64,000 nt of DNA, from contig NC_092648.1 in the NCBI RefSeq assembly GCF_032118995.1, positions 3,797,001 to 3,861,000 of the forward strand, written 5' to 3'. Source of the DNA: Asterias amurensis. Its lineage: Eukaryota > Echinodermata > Asteroidea > Forcipulatida > Asteriidae. Made by a program: the position numbers and the translations under genes. This document shows positions 44,701-55,704 of the stretch, piece after piece; position 1 is the first letter of the stretch; each line of letters begins with the position of its first letter. The notes beneath the pieces are model-generated. The model was not told the origin of the DNA, did no database searches, and saw nothing but the letters and a program-made list of their open reading frames with translations.

Positions 44701-46200
44701 TCAGTGTGTTGAAATGAAAATATGTTTATACGATTAATACGATTAATACGATTACACAATTATATGGGTCGATGCATCGATTGGTTAAGCCGTGCGAAAA
44801 GACAGCCTCGTTTCTAGAAAGTAATCTTGTAATACAAGAACTGTGTTAAGAAAACAAACGCATGATTTTCTGTGAATATTTAATCAGTGTGTAAAAAGGA
44901 CAGTGAACAGTCCTGTTTGACTTTAAAAATAAAGTTTGAGTTATCTTTGATAATGTAAAACAACTTTTATTGTATCGTACTTTAAGAAGTGTTTTCTTAA
45001 TGAGGCATGTGTAGGAGGTGATATTATTACAAGAACTGTGTTAAGAAAACAAAGACATAATTATCTGTGAATATTTAATCAGTGCGTTTAAAGGACAGCG
45101 ATCCTACGTTTGACTTTAAAAATAAAGTTTGAGTTATCTTTGATATTGTAAAACAAATTTGTATATATTGTACTTAAAGAAATGTTCTCTTAATAAGGCA
45201 TGTGTAGGAGGTGATGTTAATAAAATGTCAAGTCACAAGTTTATAAATTGTCAAATAACGTCGTCGGTGTCGTTCAAATTAACGGGCGCTGCAGAAATTG
45301 AACGTTAATTCACAACTTGTACACGATCGATGCGTCTATTAAACCGTGTAATATGGCAGCCTCGCTTTAGATACGTACTGTTTAATACTTTAATTGTGAC
45401 AATGGTGAATTTTTGTTAAAATTTAAGTAAACTTTGATATGTTATATAACTTTTATTAGAAGTTACTTAAAAGTTTTTATTTTGCGACAACTTTAATCTT
45501 ATTTTGGTCTGAATGAAGAAAAATAAGTAACTTATGTTAAAGTTAAGATAAATCTATAATTTTTTGCTTACTAATTTAGTTATACTTCAAATAAAGGACT
45601 TAAATTTTAGTTAAATTTACTTTGTAACTTTCTAATGTTAAACTTCTTAAAATGTGACATGTATTTAGTCTTAACGACCGTTATTTTAGTCTTCATAAAG
45701 AAAAACAAGTAACTTATGCTTAAGCAATTTGGTATACAAAGTAAGATAAATCTTACGCACTCAAATTCGATGCTTAAAACACCCGTTTGGTAAAAACTAC
45801 ACTAATAATTTTACTTAAACAAAAAACACCTAAATTTAAGTTAAATAGTTTTTATACTTTACTTGGTAATTGTAACTTTCTAATGTTAAACTTCTTAAAA
45901 TGTGACATGTATTTAGTCTTAACGACCTATTATTTGAGTTCTTATAAAGAAAAACAAGTAACTTATGCTTAACCAATTTGGTATTCAAAGTAAGATAAAT
46001 CTTACGCACTCAAATTCGATGCTTAAAGCACCCGTTTGGTAAAAATTACACTAATATTTATACTTAAACAAAAAACACCTAAATTTAAGTTAAATAGGTT
46101 TTTTAAATTTAACTTGGTAACTTTCTTATGTTAAACTATTTAAATGGTACATGTATTTAGTATTAATGGCATTTAGCTTTACTCGTTAATATTTGCATTG
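41716..46200. repeat. AT-rich block of nested duplications
   Basis: Markedly AT-rich, with no open frame longer than 75 codons. Layers: a ~237-bp direct repeat (42190-42410 and 42426-42640); a ~870-bp duplication (42950-43700 and 43822-44560, both opening GATTGAATTTTGTTACGTTA); at least five copies of a ~170-bp block (TAAGCC..GCGAAAA..CAGCCT.GTTTCTAGAAAG, then GTGAATATTTAATCAGTG) at about 43508, 44446, 44609, 44787 and 45025; and a ~247-bp repeat (TTCTAATGTTAAACTTCTTA at about 45628 and 45876, partial at 46120). Confidence 0.75.
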
Positions 46201-46378
46201 TTTATTTTTGTTCTGGAAATAAACCTTTATTTAACGCACACCAACTGACATGTCTTTATTCTATTTTTGTTCTTGTGACTCTTGCTAAGGTCAAAGGTCA
46301 TAGGGTTCATCTCCTTTTTTTTTAATTTGACCTGTCCATTCTAAGGTTTAAATATTAGTTCCGAGCAAATTTTTTCAA

Positions 46379-46463
46379 GAGCTGCCGTAGCGCAGCGGGC
46401 TAGCTCACAGCCCCAGGAATTCTGGAGCTGTGAGCAGGGTGGGTTCAAATCCCTCCGGGGACC
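46379..46463 (+). mobile_element. tRNA-like SINE head
   Basis: A-box-like TAGCGCAGCGGGCTAGC and B box GGGTTCAAATCCC, followed by T6 (a pol III stop signal). Acceptor pairing is poor, so it is a tRNA-derived repeat rather than a working tRNA. Confidence 0.5.
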
Positions 46464-46510
46464 TTTTTTACCATTAAATAAAGAATTTTTTACAATTCTA
46501 ACAAAAATGT

Positions 46511-46578
46511 GCAGGGCTTGAACCGGGGACCTTCCACTCTGTAAGCACTCTCTCTCACTGCTGTGCTACTGAGCTGTT
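46511..46578 (-). mobile_element. tRNA-like SINE head, opposite strand
   Basis: On the - strand: A-box-like TAGCACAGCAGTGAG, B box CCGGTTCAAGCCCTG. It faces the 46379 head tail-to-tail across a ~47-bp AT spacer. Confidence 0.5.
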
Positions 46579-46839
46579 ATAAAAATCTAACGGTTTTTGG
46601 AGTGATGAAGTTAAAAATGGCTGACTTAGAAAATATTTGAGAATTTATTTTCCCTGGCTCAACCCTTGGATTTCTAGCTGATCTGAAGGCTGACCAAGGG
46701 CCTACAAGGGCCTACCAAGGGCCTTGGAGCTTGGCTGGAGGAGTAAAATTTCTAAGTGCTGAGGGGCCAAGGAGGTTCCTCGGTGGGCTAGGGTAAGGGT
46801 CTGGGAGGTTGCTGCAGCCAGTGGGCTCGGTTGGTTGGG

Positions 46840-47765
46840 ATGAGGGCTTGGGCGATGGTAGGAGTGATGATGGGCTTGACTCTTTGGGATGAGGGCTTGG
46901 GGTGATGGTAGGAGTATTTGGCTGGACTGTTTGGGATGAGGACTTGGGGTGATGGTAGGAGAGTGGGGTGGACTGTTTGGGATGAGGACTTGGGGTGATG
47001 GTAGGAGAGTGGGATGGGCTGGTTGGGATGAGGGCTTAGGGTAATGGTAGGAGTGATGATGGGCTGGACTGTTTGGGATGAGGACTTGGGGTGATGGTAG
47101 GAGAGTGGGGTGGACTGTTTGGGATGAGGACTTGGGGTGATGGTAGGAGAGTGGGATGGGCTGGTTGGGATAAGGGCTTAGGGTAATGGTAGGAGTGATG
47201 ATGGGCTGGACTGTTTGGGATGAGGACTTGGGTGATGGTGTAGGAGTAATTGGCTGGACTGTTTGGGATGAGGACTTGGGGTGATGGTAGGAGAGTGGGG
47301 TGGACTGTTTGGGATGAGGACTTGGGGTGATGGTAGGAGAGTGGGATGGGCTGGTTGGGATAAGGGCTTAGGGTAATGGTAGGAGTGATGATGGGCTGGA
47401 CTGTTTGGGATGAGGACTTGGGTGATGGTGTAGGAGTAATTGGCTGGACTGTTTGGGATGAGGACTTGGGTGATGGTGTAGGAGTAATTGGCTGGACTGT
47501 TTGGGATGAGGACTTGGGGTGATGGTAGGAGTAATTGGCTGGACTGTTTGGGATGAGGACTTGGGGTGATGGTAGGAGTAATTGGCTGGACTGTTTGGGA
47601 TGAGGACTTGGGGTGATGGTGTAGGAGTAATGGGCTTGACTGTTTGGGATGAGAGCTTGGGTGATGGTAGGAGTAATAGGCTGGACTGTTTGGGATGAGG
47701 ACTTGGGGTGATGGTAGGAGAGTGGGATGGGCTGGTTGGGATAAGGGCTTGGGTGATGGGTTAGG
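46840..47765. repeat. 46-50-bp minisatellite, ~20 copies
   Basis: Unit GACTGTTTGGGATGAGGACT, TGGGGTGATGGTAGGAG plus a variable linker (TAATTGGCTG, AGTGGGGTG, TGATGATGGGCTG). Linker types recur in a fixed order, a higher-order pattern (47030-47200 versus 47200-47400). A Pro/Ser-rich - strand frame (47178-47816) is a by-product. Confidence 0.9.
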
Positions 47766-47929
47766 GTTGGGACTAGGGACTTTGAGGTTGCTGAGTGTGC
47801 TGATGAGCAGGACCATTGATGGGGAATGACTGTATGGAGATATACATCATTGGGATTGGGTGTGGTCTAAAGAGGAGATGCTGGGTAGATTTAAGTATTG
47901 TTTATGGGGATATAGGTTCTTGGGACTTC

Positions 47930-48400
47930 ACTGTAGTGTGGTATTGTTTTAATGGAACAGTTTAAATTGCATTAAAGGGATATAACAACAAGTAATAAAT
48001 ATCTTGCAATATTGATTTAAAGGTGTACATGTATTATTTAAGTGTTAGGGAATTTGTTTCTTTTAATTGTAATGATGGTATAAGGAGTGGTTTAAGTTTT
48101 TAAAGGTGTGGTACTTTTTGGATTAAAGGGGTTCATTTTATATTAAAGGGACTTGTTTTATTTAATTGTAACAATGGTATAAGTGGTAGTTAGGGTTTTA
48201 AAGGTGTGGTACTTTCCGGATTAAAGGGGCTCATTTTATATCAAAGGAACTTGTTTTATTTAATTGTAACCATGGTATAAATGGTAGTTAGGTTTTTAAA
48301 GATTAAAGGGGCTAATTTTATATTAAAGGAACTTGTTTTATTTAAATGGAATGATGGTATAAGGATTGGTTTAAGTTTTTAAAGGTATTGTACTTTGGGA
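47930..48400. repeat. ~110-bp AT-rich tandem repeat, about four copies
   Basis: TATTTAATTGTAA.GATGGTATAA, GTTTTTAAAGGTGTGGTACTTT and GATTAAAGGGG.TCATTTTATAT recur near 48065, 48160, 48255 and 48340. Confidence 0.7.
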
Positions 48401-48874
48401 TACTTTAATTAGGCTCTATGTCTTCCATAATTAATTCAACAATAAACATAAGTACAAGTATATCACAACAAAATAAGAGAATAAATAGATGTTTTGCTTC
48501 ATTTAAATAGGTATTTTATTTGACAACTCCAATTAATATACTATAAACAATACAATTTTAAGGTTAATATAAAACCATTAGCTAAATTACTGTACTTTGT
48601 AAATGAACTCACTTGAAAAACAGAATCTTGTGAAAAGTGATATTTTATCTATTGGACACAATACCTTTGTTACATTATTTGTGAGTTATCTCATTTATCA
48701 ATAAATAAACAACACTGCTAAGCTGTTACAACTAATTTTGTGCAATAATTTATGCTGATTTCACGTAATTTTTGGAAGGTTGGTTTTTGTCCGCATGGTA
48801 ATGTTTTACTTTTCAGGTACTTTTGTTTTAGGTAATTGAGAAAAGTAATCTCAATTATTACAATTGTCATCTAA
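48401..48874. other. No gene seen
   Basis: AT-rich spacer without supported features. Confidence 0.4.
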
Positions 48875-49071
48875 TAGACCGATCCATTTGGCTCCTCCCA
48901 CAACGCACGTGTGTGCAAGAACACGTCAGCCTCTCCAATGTCTTTCTGCACAACTCTGCCACGCGCGCAATTGCAAAGCATAAGCGCACCCATGACGGAC
49001 TTGATTTTCGGACCTTCGTTTTGTCATGATTGGTCAATACGCAATGGGGCGGAGCTTAATGGATCGGTCTA
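48875..49071. mobile_element. TIR MITE with TAGACCGATCCATT ends
   Basis: Left TAGACCGATCCATT and right AATGGATCGGTCTA are perfect inverted repeats. If the outermost TA is the duplicated target, it fits a Tc1/mariner-like element. GC-rich core inside AT-rich surroundings. Confidence 0.75.
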
Positions 49072-49519
49072 TAAAATGTTCTCACTAAAAGGCTTTAACA
49101 AAAATTGTCAGACTTACTAAACATTCTGTATACGCCATGTTTACTTTGATAAATTAAATTAAACTTGCCCCAAAACAGAACTACTTTCTTTACACGATAA
49201 ATGTTTGACAACAAAAGGTCAACAATGACCTAGGGATGAGTTTGTGAGACTTTTATGTCAACAGTAACAGAACTTTCTCATGTTTTTGATGAAAAATTAC
49301 AATATTTAAACAAAATTGTTAAAATTCATAATAAAAACACAAAAGGATGAGTTTCTTCTTTAAATAAGTTCAACGTCAAGGGTTTACTAGAACCACAGAG
49401 CCAAAACTTTTGAAGGGCATTGTTTTACAAAATGCGAGTTTTTATTTTAACTAAAACAATTATTTTAAATACTGACATGGGTAAACCATGATTCATTGAT
49501 GTGTAAGATGTACAGATGT
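49072..49519. other. No gene seen
   Basis: AT-rich spacer, no supported features. Confidence 0.4.
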
Positions 49520-49830
49520 AAAGCCATGGACACTTAGTAATTACTTATAATAATTGCTACCATTAAAACTTTCTTGGCCATGAGCACTGGAGAGATGTTT
49601 ATGGTATAACGGCTCTCTCTCTGAAGTAACGTAGTTTTTCTAGAAAGAGATAATCACTCAAATAATAAAAGACTTCAGGTCTGAAGCCTTTTATGATGCA
49701 TCTGAAATCAACAAGGGTGTTTTTTTTTCTTACATTATTCTCTTGAAACTTCGATGACCAAATGAGCCGAATGGGTTTGATATTTTGGGATACACCAAGT
49801 GAGATAATAAATGTGTCCATTACCTTTAAG
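49520..49830. mobile_element. TTAA-type MITE, 'GGCAGTGGACAC' family, diverged
   Basis: Starts AAAGCCATGGACACTTAGTA and ends GTGTCCATTACCTTTAAG. Shortened in the centre. Confidence 0.7.
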
Positions 49831-49884
49831 CTATTTGATGGTTCCATTTTGCACTGCACTTCTCAAACTCATAAACTTGAAGAT

Positions 49885-49966
49885 AACAATAATAGTAATA
49901 ATAATAATAATAATAGTAAATAATAATAATAATAATAATAATAGTAATGATAATAATAATAATGAT
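49885..49966. repeat. (ATA/AAT)n microsatellite
   Basis: Imperfect ATA repeats interrupted by GTA and GAT triplets. Confidence 0.9.
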
Positions 49967-50167
49967 AAGTATAAGACTTGTAATGCGCACATATCCACCC
50001 CTGCTGGGTGTTCAAGGCGCAGTGATGGTTATTGGCTATATAGACGATGTGACCAGTGACATCACATAAAACTGTTTAGCTCTGTCGTATCAAATAACTC
50101 ATTTTAAACAGTAACGCATTCCAATCTTTGATCTTCTATACACATTACCTACATCTGTAAAACCTTA

Positions 50168-50518
50168 TTAAAGGGACACTATTGGTAATTACTCAAAATA
50201 ATTATTAGCCTAAAACCTTACTTGGTAGCAAGCAATTGAGAGCTGTTGATAGTATAATACATTGTGGGAAACAGCTCCCTCTAAATAAATTTAGTTTTTG
50301 AGAAAGAATTTTCAAGATCTCAGAATTAGATTTTGAGGTGTTTAGATCAAGCATCTTTTAACACAACTTAGTGTGACAAGGGTTTTTTCCTTTCATTGTT
50401 ATCTTGTTACTTCGATAACCAATTAAGCTCCAATTTTCACAGGTTTGTTAATTCATGAGATACACCAAGTGAGAAGACTGGTCTTTGACAACTAGCAATA
50501 GAGTCCAGCGTCTTTAAT
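50168..50518. mobile_element. TTAA-type MITE, 'GGCAGTGGACAC' family
   Basis: Starts ATTAAAGGGACACTATTGGT (outermost bases lost), ends GAGTCCAGCGTCTTTAAT. Lies just outside the 3' edge of the - strand exon array. Confidence 0.75.
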
Positions 50519-50746
50519 TAATGAGTTAAATAGTTTTAAAAAAGGGGTATTGTTAATCGAAACTTGTTTATATTTTTTAAGTCTGTTATCAATCTGTAGG
50601 GAAAACCATTCATTTGGGTTAGGCTGATGCCAGCATGAAGTCCCCAAAATGTTGTGGCATGTGGTGTATAGGGGTGCCGTCTGTAAAAGTGCTGCAAACA
50701 CAGCCCACTTTTTTAATGTTAGTGTAACCACCGGGATGTTAAATAC

Positions 50747-50872
50747 CTCTATTGTAACCCTCAAACATCTAGACAAGTGCAGGATGGGAAGACAGCGGGT
50801 AGATGGTAAGCACTTGTAGGTCTCAGACACAAACACTTGGGATGAGCATTCATTGGAGAATGGTGCGCATTT
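50747..50872 (-). other. Exon-like unit 1 (most 3' in the array)
   Basis: Acceptor TTCTCTCTCTAG, donor AATAGAG|GTATTT (weaker than the others). 126 bp, open end to end in phase 0 to 0: KCAPFSNECSSQVFV, SETYKCLPSTRCLP, with six Cys. The most diverged unit; its 3' half differs from the rest. The + strand sequence CAGCCCAC at its flank links it to the far edge of the array. Confidence 0.5.
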
Positions 50873-51793
50873 CTAGAGAGAGAAGAAATGTAAATCATTG
50901 TTAACAAATGCTAGTCATCTTGGCAACCATATTGCAATTCATCTAGGCAGCCAGTGCAATCTGGGCAACAATTGCATGCAACTGGGCAACCAAGGGCACA
51001 CAACGAAACAACTATTGCCAATGATATGGGCAACTAATGCCAGTCATCTGGGAAACCATTACCATTGCCATGTACCAAGTACAACCATTGCCCTACATCT
51101 GGGTAAAAACACCATCTGGATGACCATTGCCGTACGTCTGGGCAATCATTGCATGTCACCTTGGCAGTCACTGTAATTCCTCTGGGCAACCATATGTCAA
51201 TCATCTGGGCAACCACGACCATCTAGGCAACAATTGCTAGTCATCTAGCTGGGCAACCATTGCCATACATCTAGGCAGCAATCGCTAGTTATCAGGGTAA
51301 CCATTGCAATTGATCTTGGCAACCATGGCCATTTATCTGGGCAATCATTGCCATACACCTGGGCAATCATTGCAATCTTGGCAACAATGCCATGCATCTG
51401 GGCTACAAAGTGCATATAAGCAGGCAACTATTGTCAATATATGGACAACCTGATGCATGTCACCTGGGCATCACTGTAATTTATGTGAATCATTTATGTG
51501 AATGGCAACCATATGTGAACCATCTGGGCAACCATTACCATACATCTAGGCAACAACTGCTAGTCATCTAGCTGGGCAACCATTGCCATACAACTAGGCA
51601 GCAATTGCTAGTTATCAGGGTAACCTTTGCAATTTATCTTGGCAACCATGGCCATTTATCTGGGCAATCATTGCAATACAACTGGGCAACTATGGTAATT
51701 GACTGAGCAACAATTGCCATATACACAACAAGGCAACCATTGCCAATGATCGATCTGGGCAAATGAACCAATCCAAAATGGGGTTTTACATAC

Positions 51794-51893
51794 CTGTTGT
51801 GTACACGTAGATGGTTGATGGATGATGGGGCAGGCACTTGCTGGTCTCTGACACCATTACTTTTCGTATTCATCCAAGAAAGAGCAAGCATTT
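51794..51893 (-). other. Exon-like unit 2
   Basis: Acceptor CCCTTTTTTAG, donor AACAG|GTATGT. 100 bp, open with phase-1 entry and phase-2 exit (…LALSWMNTKSNGVRDQQV…). Confidence 0.5.
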
Positions 51894-52915
51894 CTAAAAA
51901 AGGGAAAATGAAATCAAGGTTGATATTTAATTCAACTGGGCAACTATTGCTCGTCCTCTTGGCAACCATTACCATTATCTAGGCAACAACAGCAATACAA
52001 CAGATCAATAATTGACAATGATTTGGGCAACCATTGCAAAACATCTGGGCAACCATAGCCAGTCATCTTTGCAACCATTACCTTTCATTGGGGCCACCAT
52101 TGCCAATCATCTGGGAAGCCATTGCCATAGATCTTGGCATCCATTACCATACATTATGGGGCATGCCAATGCTAGCCATCTGGGCACCCATACCGCCATC
52201 TATCTGGGCAACCATTGCAATCTGGGCAACAATGCCATGCATATAGGGAACAAATGGCATACAAGTAGGCAACCATTGTCAACAATATGTGCAACCAATG
52301 TCATTCCTTTGGGCAACCCTTGCCATACAACTGTACAACCACTGCCATTCAACGGGGCAACCATTTATCTGGCAATCATAACCATTTATCTGGGCAATAA
52401 TTGCAAGTCATTGTGCAACGATTGCCCTAGAACCAGAACACAATTGCCATTCATGGGCAACTACTGCCAGTCAAAAGGGCAAAAGGCAACAATTGCTAGT
52501 TATCAGGGCAACCATTGCAATTGATCTTGGCAACCATGGCCATTTATCTGGGCAATCATTGCCGTACACCTGGGCAACCATTGCAATCTGGGCAACAATG
52601 CCATGCATCTAGGCAACAAAGGGCATACAAGTAGGCAACCATTGTCATGGACAACCAATGCATGTCACCCCGGCATCACTGTAATTCATCTGGCAACCAT
52701 ATGTCAATTATCAGGGCAACCATTGTCATTCATCTGGGCATCAATTGCCATAAATCTTGGCAACCATTGCTAGTCATCTGGGCAACCATTGCCAAACATC
52801 TGGGCAACTATCAGGGCAACCATTGCTTGTCATCTGGGCAACCATGGTAATTTTTCTGGGTAATCATTTTCATACACCTGGGCAACTATGGTAATTAATT
52901 TTTGATTTTACATAC

Positions 52916-53017
52916 CTATGATGTGTAGATGCTACATGGATGACTGGGTAGATGGTAGGCACTTGCAGGTCTCTGACACCATTACTGTGTGTATTCATCC
53001 AAGAATGGCACGCATTT
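52916..53017 (-). other. Exon-like unit 3
   Basis: Acceptor TTTCTCTCCTTTTCTAG, donor CATAG|GTATGT. 102 bp, symmetrical phase 2/2, open: ACHSWMNTHSNGVRDLQVP. Confidence 0.55.
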
Positions 53018-53343
53018 CTAGAAAAGGAGAGAAATGAAATCAAGGCTGAGATTGAATTCATCTGGGCAACTGTAGCCCGTCCTCTATCTAGGCAACAATA
53101 TCCATACAACTGAGCAACCATTGCAAACCATCGAGGCAACCATTGCCAATCACCTGGGAAACCATTGGCATTAATCTGGGCATCTATTGTCATACAATGG
53201 GGCAACCAATGTAGCCAACTGGGCCACCATATTGCCATTCATCTGGGACACCATTGCAATGTGGGCAACAATGCCATTCCTTTGGGCAACCCTTGCCATA
53301 CAACTAATGCAAATAAACCATTCAAAAATGGGATTTTACATAC

Positions 53344-53445
53344 CTATGTTGTGTAGATGCTACATAGATGACTGGGTAGATGGTAGGCACTTGCAGGTCT
53401 CTGACACCATTACTGTGTGTATTCATCCAAGAATGGCACGCATTT
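53344..53445 (-). other. Exon-like unit 4
   Basis: Acceptor CCCTTTATCAG (CAG instead of TAG, still a valid AG), donor CATAG|GTATGT. 102 bp, phase 2/2, open; nearly identical to units 3 and 6. The SINE at 53476 sits about 30 bp upstream in transcript sense, near the branch-point region. Confidence 0.55.
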
Positions 53446-53475
53446 CTGATAAAGGGAAAAAGAAATCAAGGTAGA

Positions 53476-53800
53476 GTGTCATGGCCGAGTGGTTAAGAGC
53501 ATCGAATTCAAGTTCTGGTGCGTTTTCACCGGAGTGTGGGTTCGAATCCCGGTTGTGACACTTGTGTCCTTGAGCAAGATACTTTACTATAATTGCTTCT
53601 CTTCACCCAGGGGAATAAATGGGTACCTGCGAGGGTAGAGGCTGATATTGTGAATGAAAAGCTTTCGGAGCGCCACGGCAGCTCGGGGCTGTATACTCCC
53701 TAATAGGAGCTGATAACGATTACAGGGACCAGGGGACTAAAGTAAAGCGCATTGATACGGTTTATTGTGAAATGCGCTATATAAGAACTTGTTATTATAA
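53476..53800 (+). mobile_element. tRNA-Leu-like SINE, complete
   Basis: The head (53476-53561) folds like a class II tRNA. A 7-bp acceptor stem GTGTCAT/GTGACAC closes it; GGCCGAGTGGTTAAG is the Leu/Ser-type A box; TTCAAGT fits a CAA anticodon loop; there is a long variable arm, and GGGTTCGAATCCC is the B box. The anticodon stem has mismatches. A ~240-bp body follows (…GCGCCACGGCAGCTCGGGGC…) ending GCGCTATATAAGAACTTG plus a short ATT/ATAA tail. AAGGT at both ends (53468-53472 and 53799-53803) looks like a target-site duplication. Mobilised by a LINE in trans. Confidence 0.8.
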
Positions 53801-54320
53801 GGTTGAGATTAGTTCAACTGGGCAACTATAGCTTGTCCTCTTAGCAACCATAACCATTATCTAGGTAACAATAGCAATACAACAGCGCAACCATTGACAA
53901 TAATCTGGGCAACCATTGCCAGTCACCTGAAAAACCATTACCATAAATCTGGGCATCCATTGCCATAAATTTGGGCAACCAATGCTAGCCATCTGGGCAA
54001 CCATATTGCCATTATCTTGGACACCAACGAATTTGGGCAACAATGCCATGCATCTGGGCAACAAAGGGCATACAGGAAGGCAACCATTGCCATACATCTG
54101 GGCAATCACTGTAATTCATCTGGTCAACCATAATTATATCAATCATCAGGGCAACAAATGTCATTCATCTAAGCAACCATTACTAGTCATCTGGGCAACC
54201 ATATGTAAATCATTTCGGCAACCAATGCCATACATCTAGGCAACAATTGCTATAGTCATCTGGGCAACCCTTGCCAATGATGTGGGCAAAGGAACCAATC
54301 CAAAATGGGATTTGACATAC

Positions 54321-54423
54321 CTCATGTTGTGTAGATGCTACATGGATGACTGGGTAGATGGTAGGCACTTGTAGGTCTCTGACATCGTTACTTTGTGTAT
54401 TCATCCAAGAATGGCACGCATTT
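54321..54423 (-). other. Exon-like unit 5
   Basis: Acceptor TTTCTCCCCTTTCTAG, donor ATGAG|GTATGT. 103 bp (one base more than units 3, 4 and 6), open, phase 2 entry, phase 0 exit. Confidence 0.55.
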
Positions 54424-54970
54424 CTAGAAAGGGGAGAAATGAAATCAAGATTGAGATTTAATTCATCTTGGCAACTAAAGCTAGTCCCCTTGGCAACCAT
54501 AACCATCATCTAGGTAACAATAGCCATACAGCAGAGCAACCATTGGCAATGATCTGGGAAAGCATTGCCTTAAATCTGGGCATCCATTGCCAGTCACCTT
54601 GGAAATTATTGGCATTAATTTGGGCATCCATTGTCATACAATGGGGCAACCAATGCTAGCCATCTGGGCAACCATATTGCCATTCATCTGGGCAACCAAT
54701 GCTAGCCATCTGGGCAACCATTACTGCCATTCATCTGGGACACCCTTTCAATCCGGGCAACAATGACATGCAGCTGGGAAACAAAGGGCATACAAGCAGG
54801 CAACCATAGTAAATAGTATGGACAACCAATGCATGTTAGCTGGGCAATCACTGTAATTTATCTGGGCAACCAATGTCAATCATCAGGGCAACCTTTGCCA
54901 TACATCAATGCTACCATTACCAATGATCTATCTGGGCAAATAAACCATTCAAAAATGGGATTTGACATAC

Positions 54971-55072
54971 CTATGTTGTGTAGATGCTACATAGATGACT
55001 GGGTAGATGGTAGGCACTTGTAGGTCTCTGACACCATTACTGTGTGTATTCATCCAAGAATGGCACGCATTT
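54971..55072 (-). other. Exon-like unit 6
   Basis: Acceptor TTTCTCTCCTTTTCTAG, donor CATAG|GTATGT. 102 bp, phase 2/2, open. Very close to unit 4. Confidence 0.55.
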
Positions 55073-55704
55073 CTAGAAAAGGAGAGAAATGAAATCAAGG
55101 CTGAGATTTAATTCAGCTGGGCAACTATAGCTCGTCCGCTTGGCAACCAATACCATTATCTAGGCATCAATAGCCATAAAACAGAGAATCAATGCAAACC
55201 ATCTAGGCAACCATTGCCATACACCTGTGAAACCATTGCCATAAATCTGGGCATCCATTGCCATAAATTGGGGCAACCAATGGTAGCCATCTGGGCAACC
55301 ATATTGCCATTCATCTGGGACACCCTTTCAATCATGGCAACAATGCCATGTATCTGGGCAACAAAGGGCATACAAGTAGGCAACCATTGTCAATAATATG
55401 GACAACCAATGCATGTCACCTCTCACCTGGGCAATCACTGTAATTCATCTGGGCAACCATATGTCAATCATCAGGGCAACCAATCTCATTCATTGGGGCA
55501 ACCATGGCAATACATCTGGTCACAATTGCTAGTTCATGGCAACCATTGCAATTGATCTTGGCAACCAAGGCCATTTATCTGGTCAATCATTGCCATACAC
55601 CTGGGCAACCATTGCAATTGATCGGGCAACCATTGCCATATATCAAGGCAACCATTGCCAATGGTCTGGACAAAGGAACCAATCAAAAATGGGATTTTAC
55701 ATAC

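Noticed and set aside
47178-47816. 212-codon Pro/Ser-rich frame on the - strand
   Set aside because: 46-50-bp minisatellite by-product.
47797-47830. Hammerhead ribozyme core (CTGATGAG)
   Set aside because: CTGATGAG occurs, but no GAAA and closing stem follow at the needed spacing.
53476-53561. Functional tRNA-Leu gene
   Set aside because: The anticodon stem is mismatched, and a SINE body with 3' tail and a likely target-site duplication follow directly, so the tRNA part is the promoter head of a SINE.
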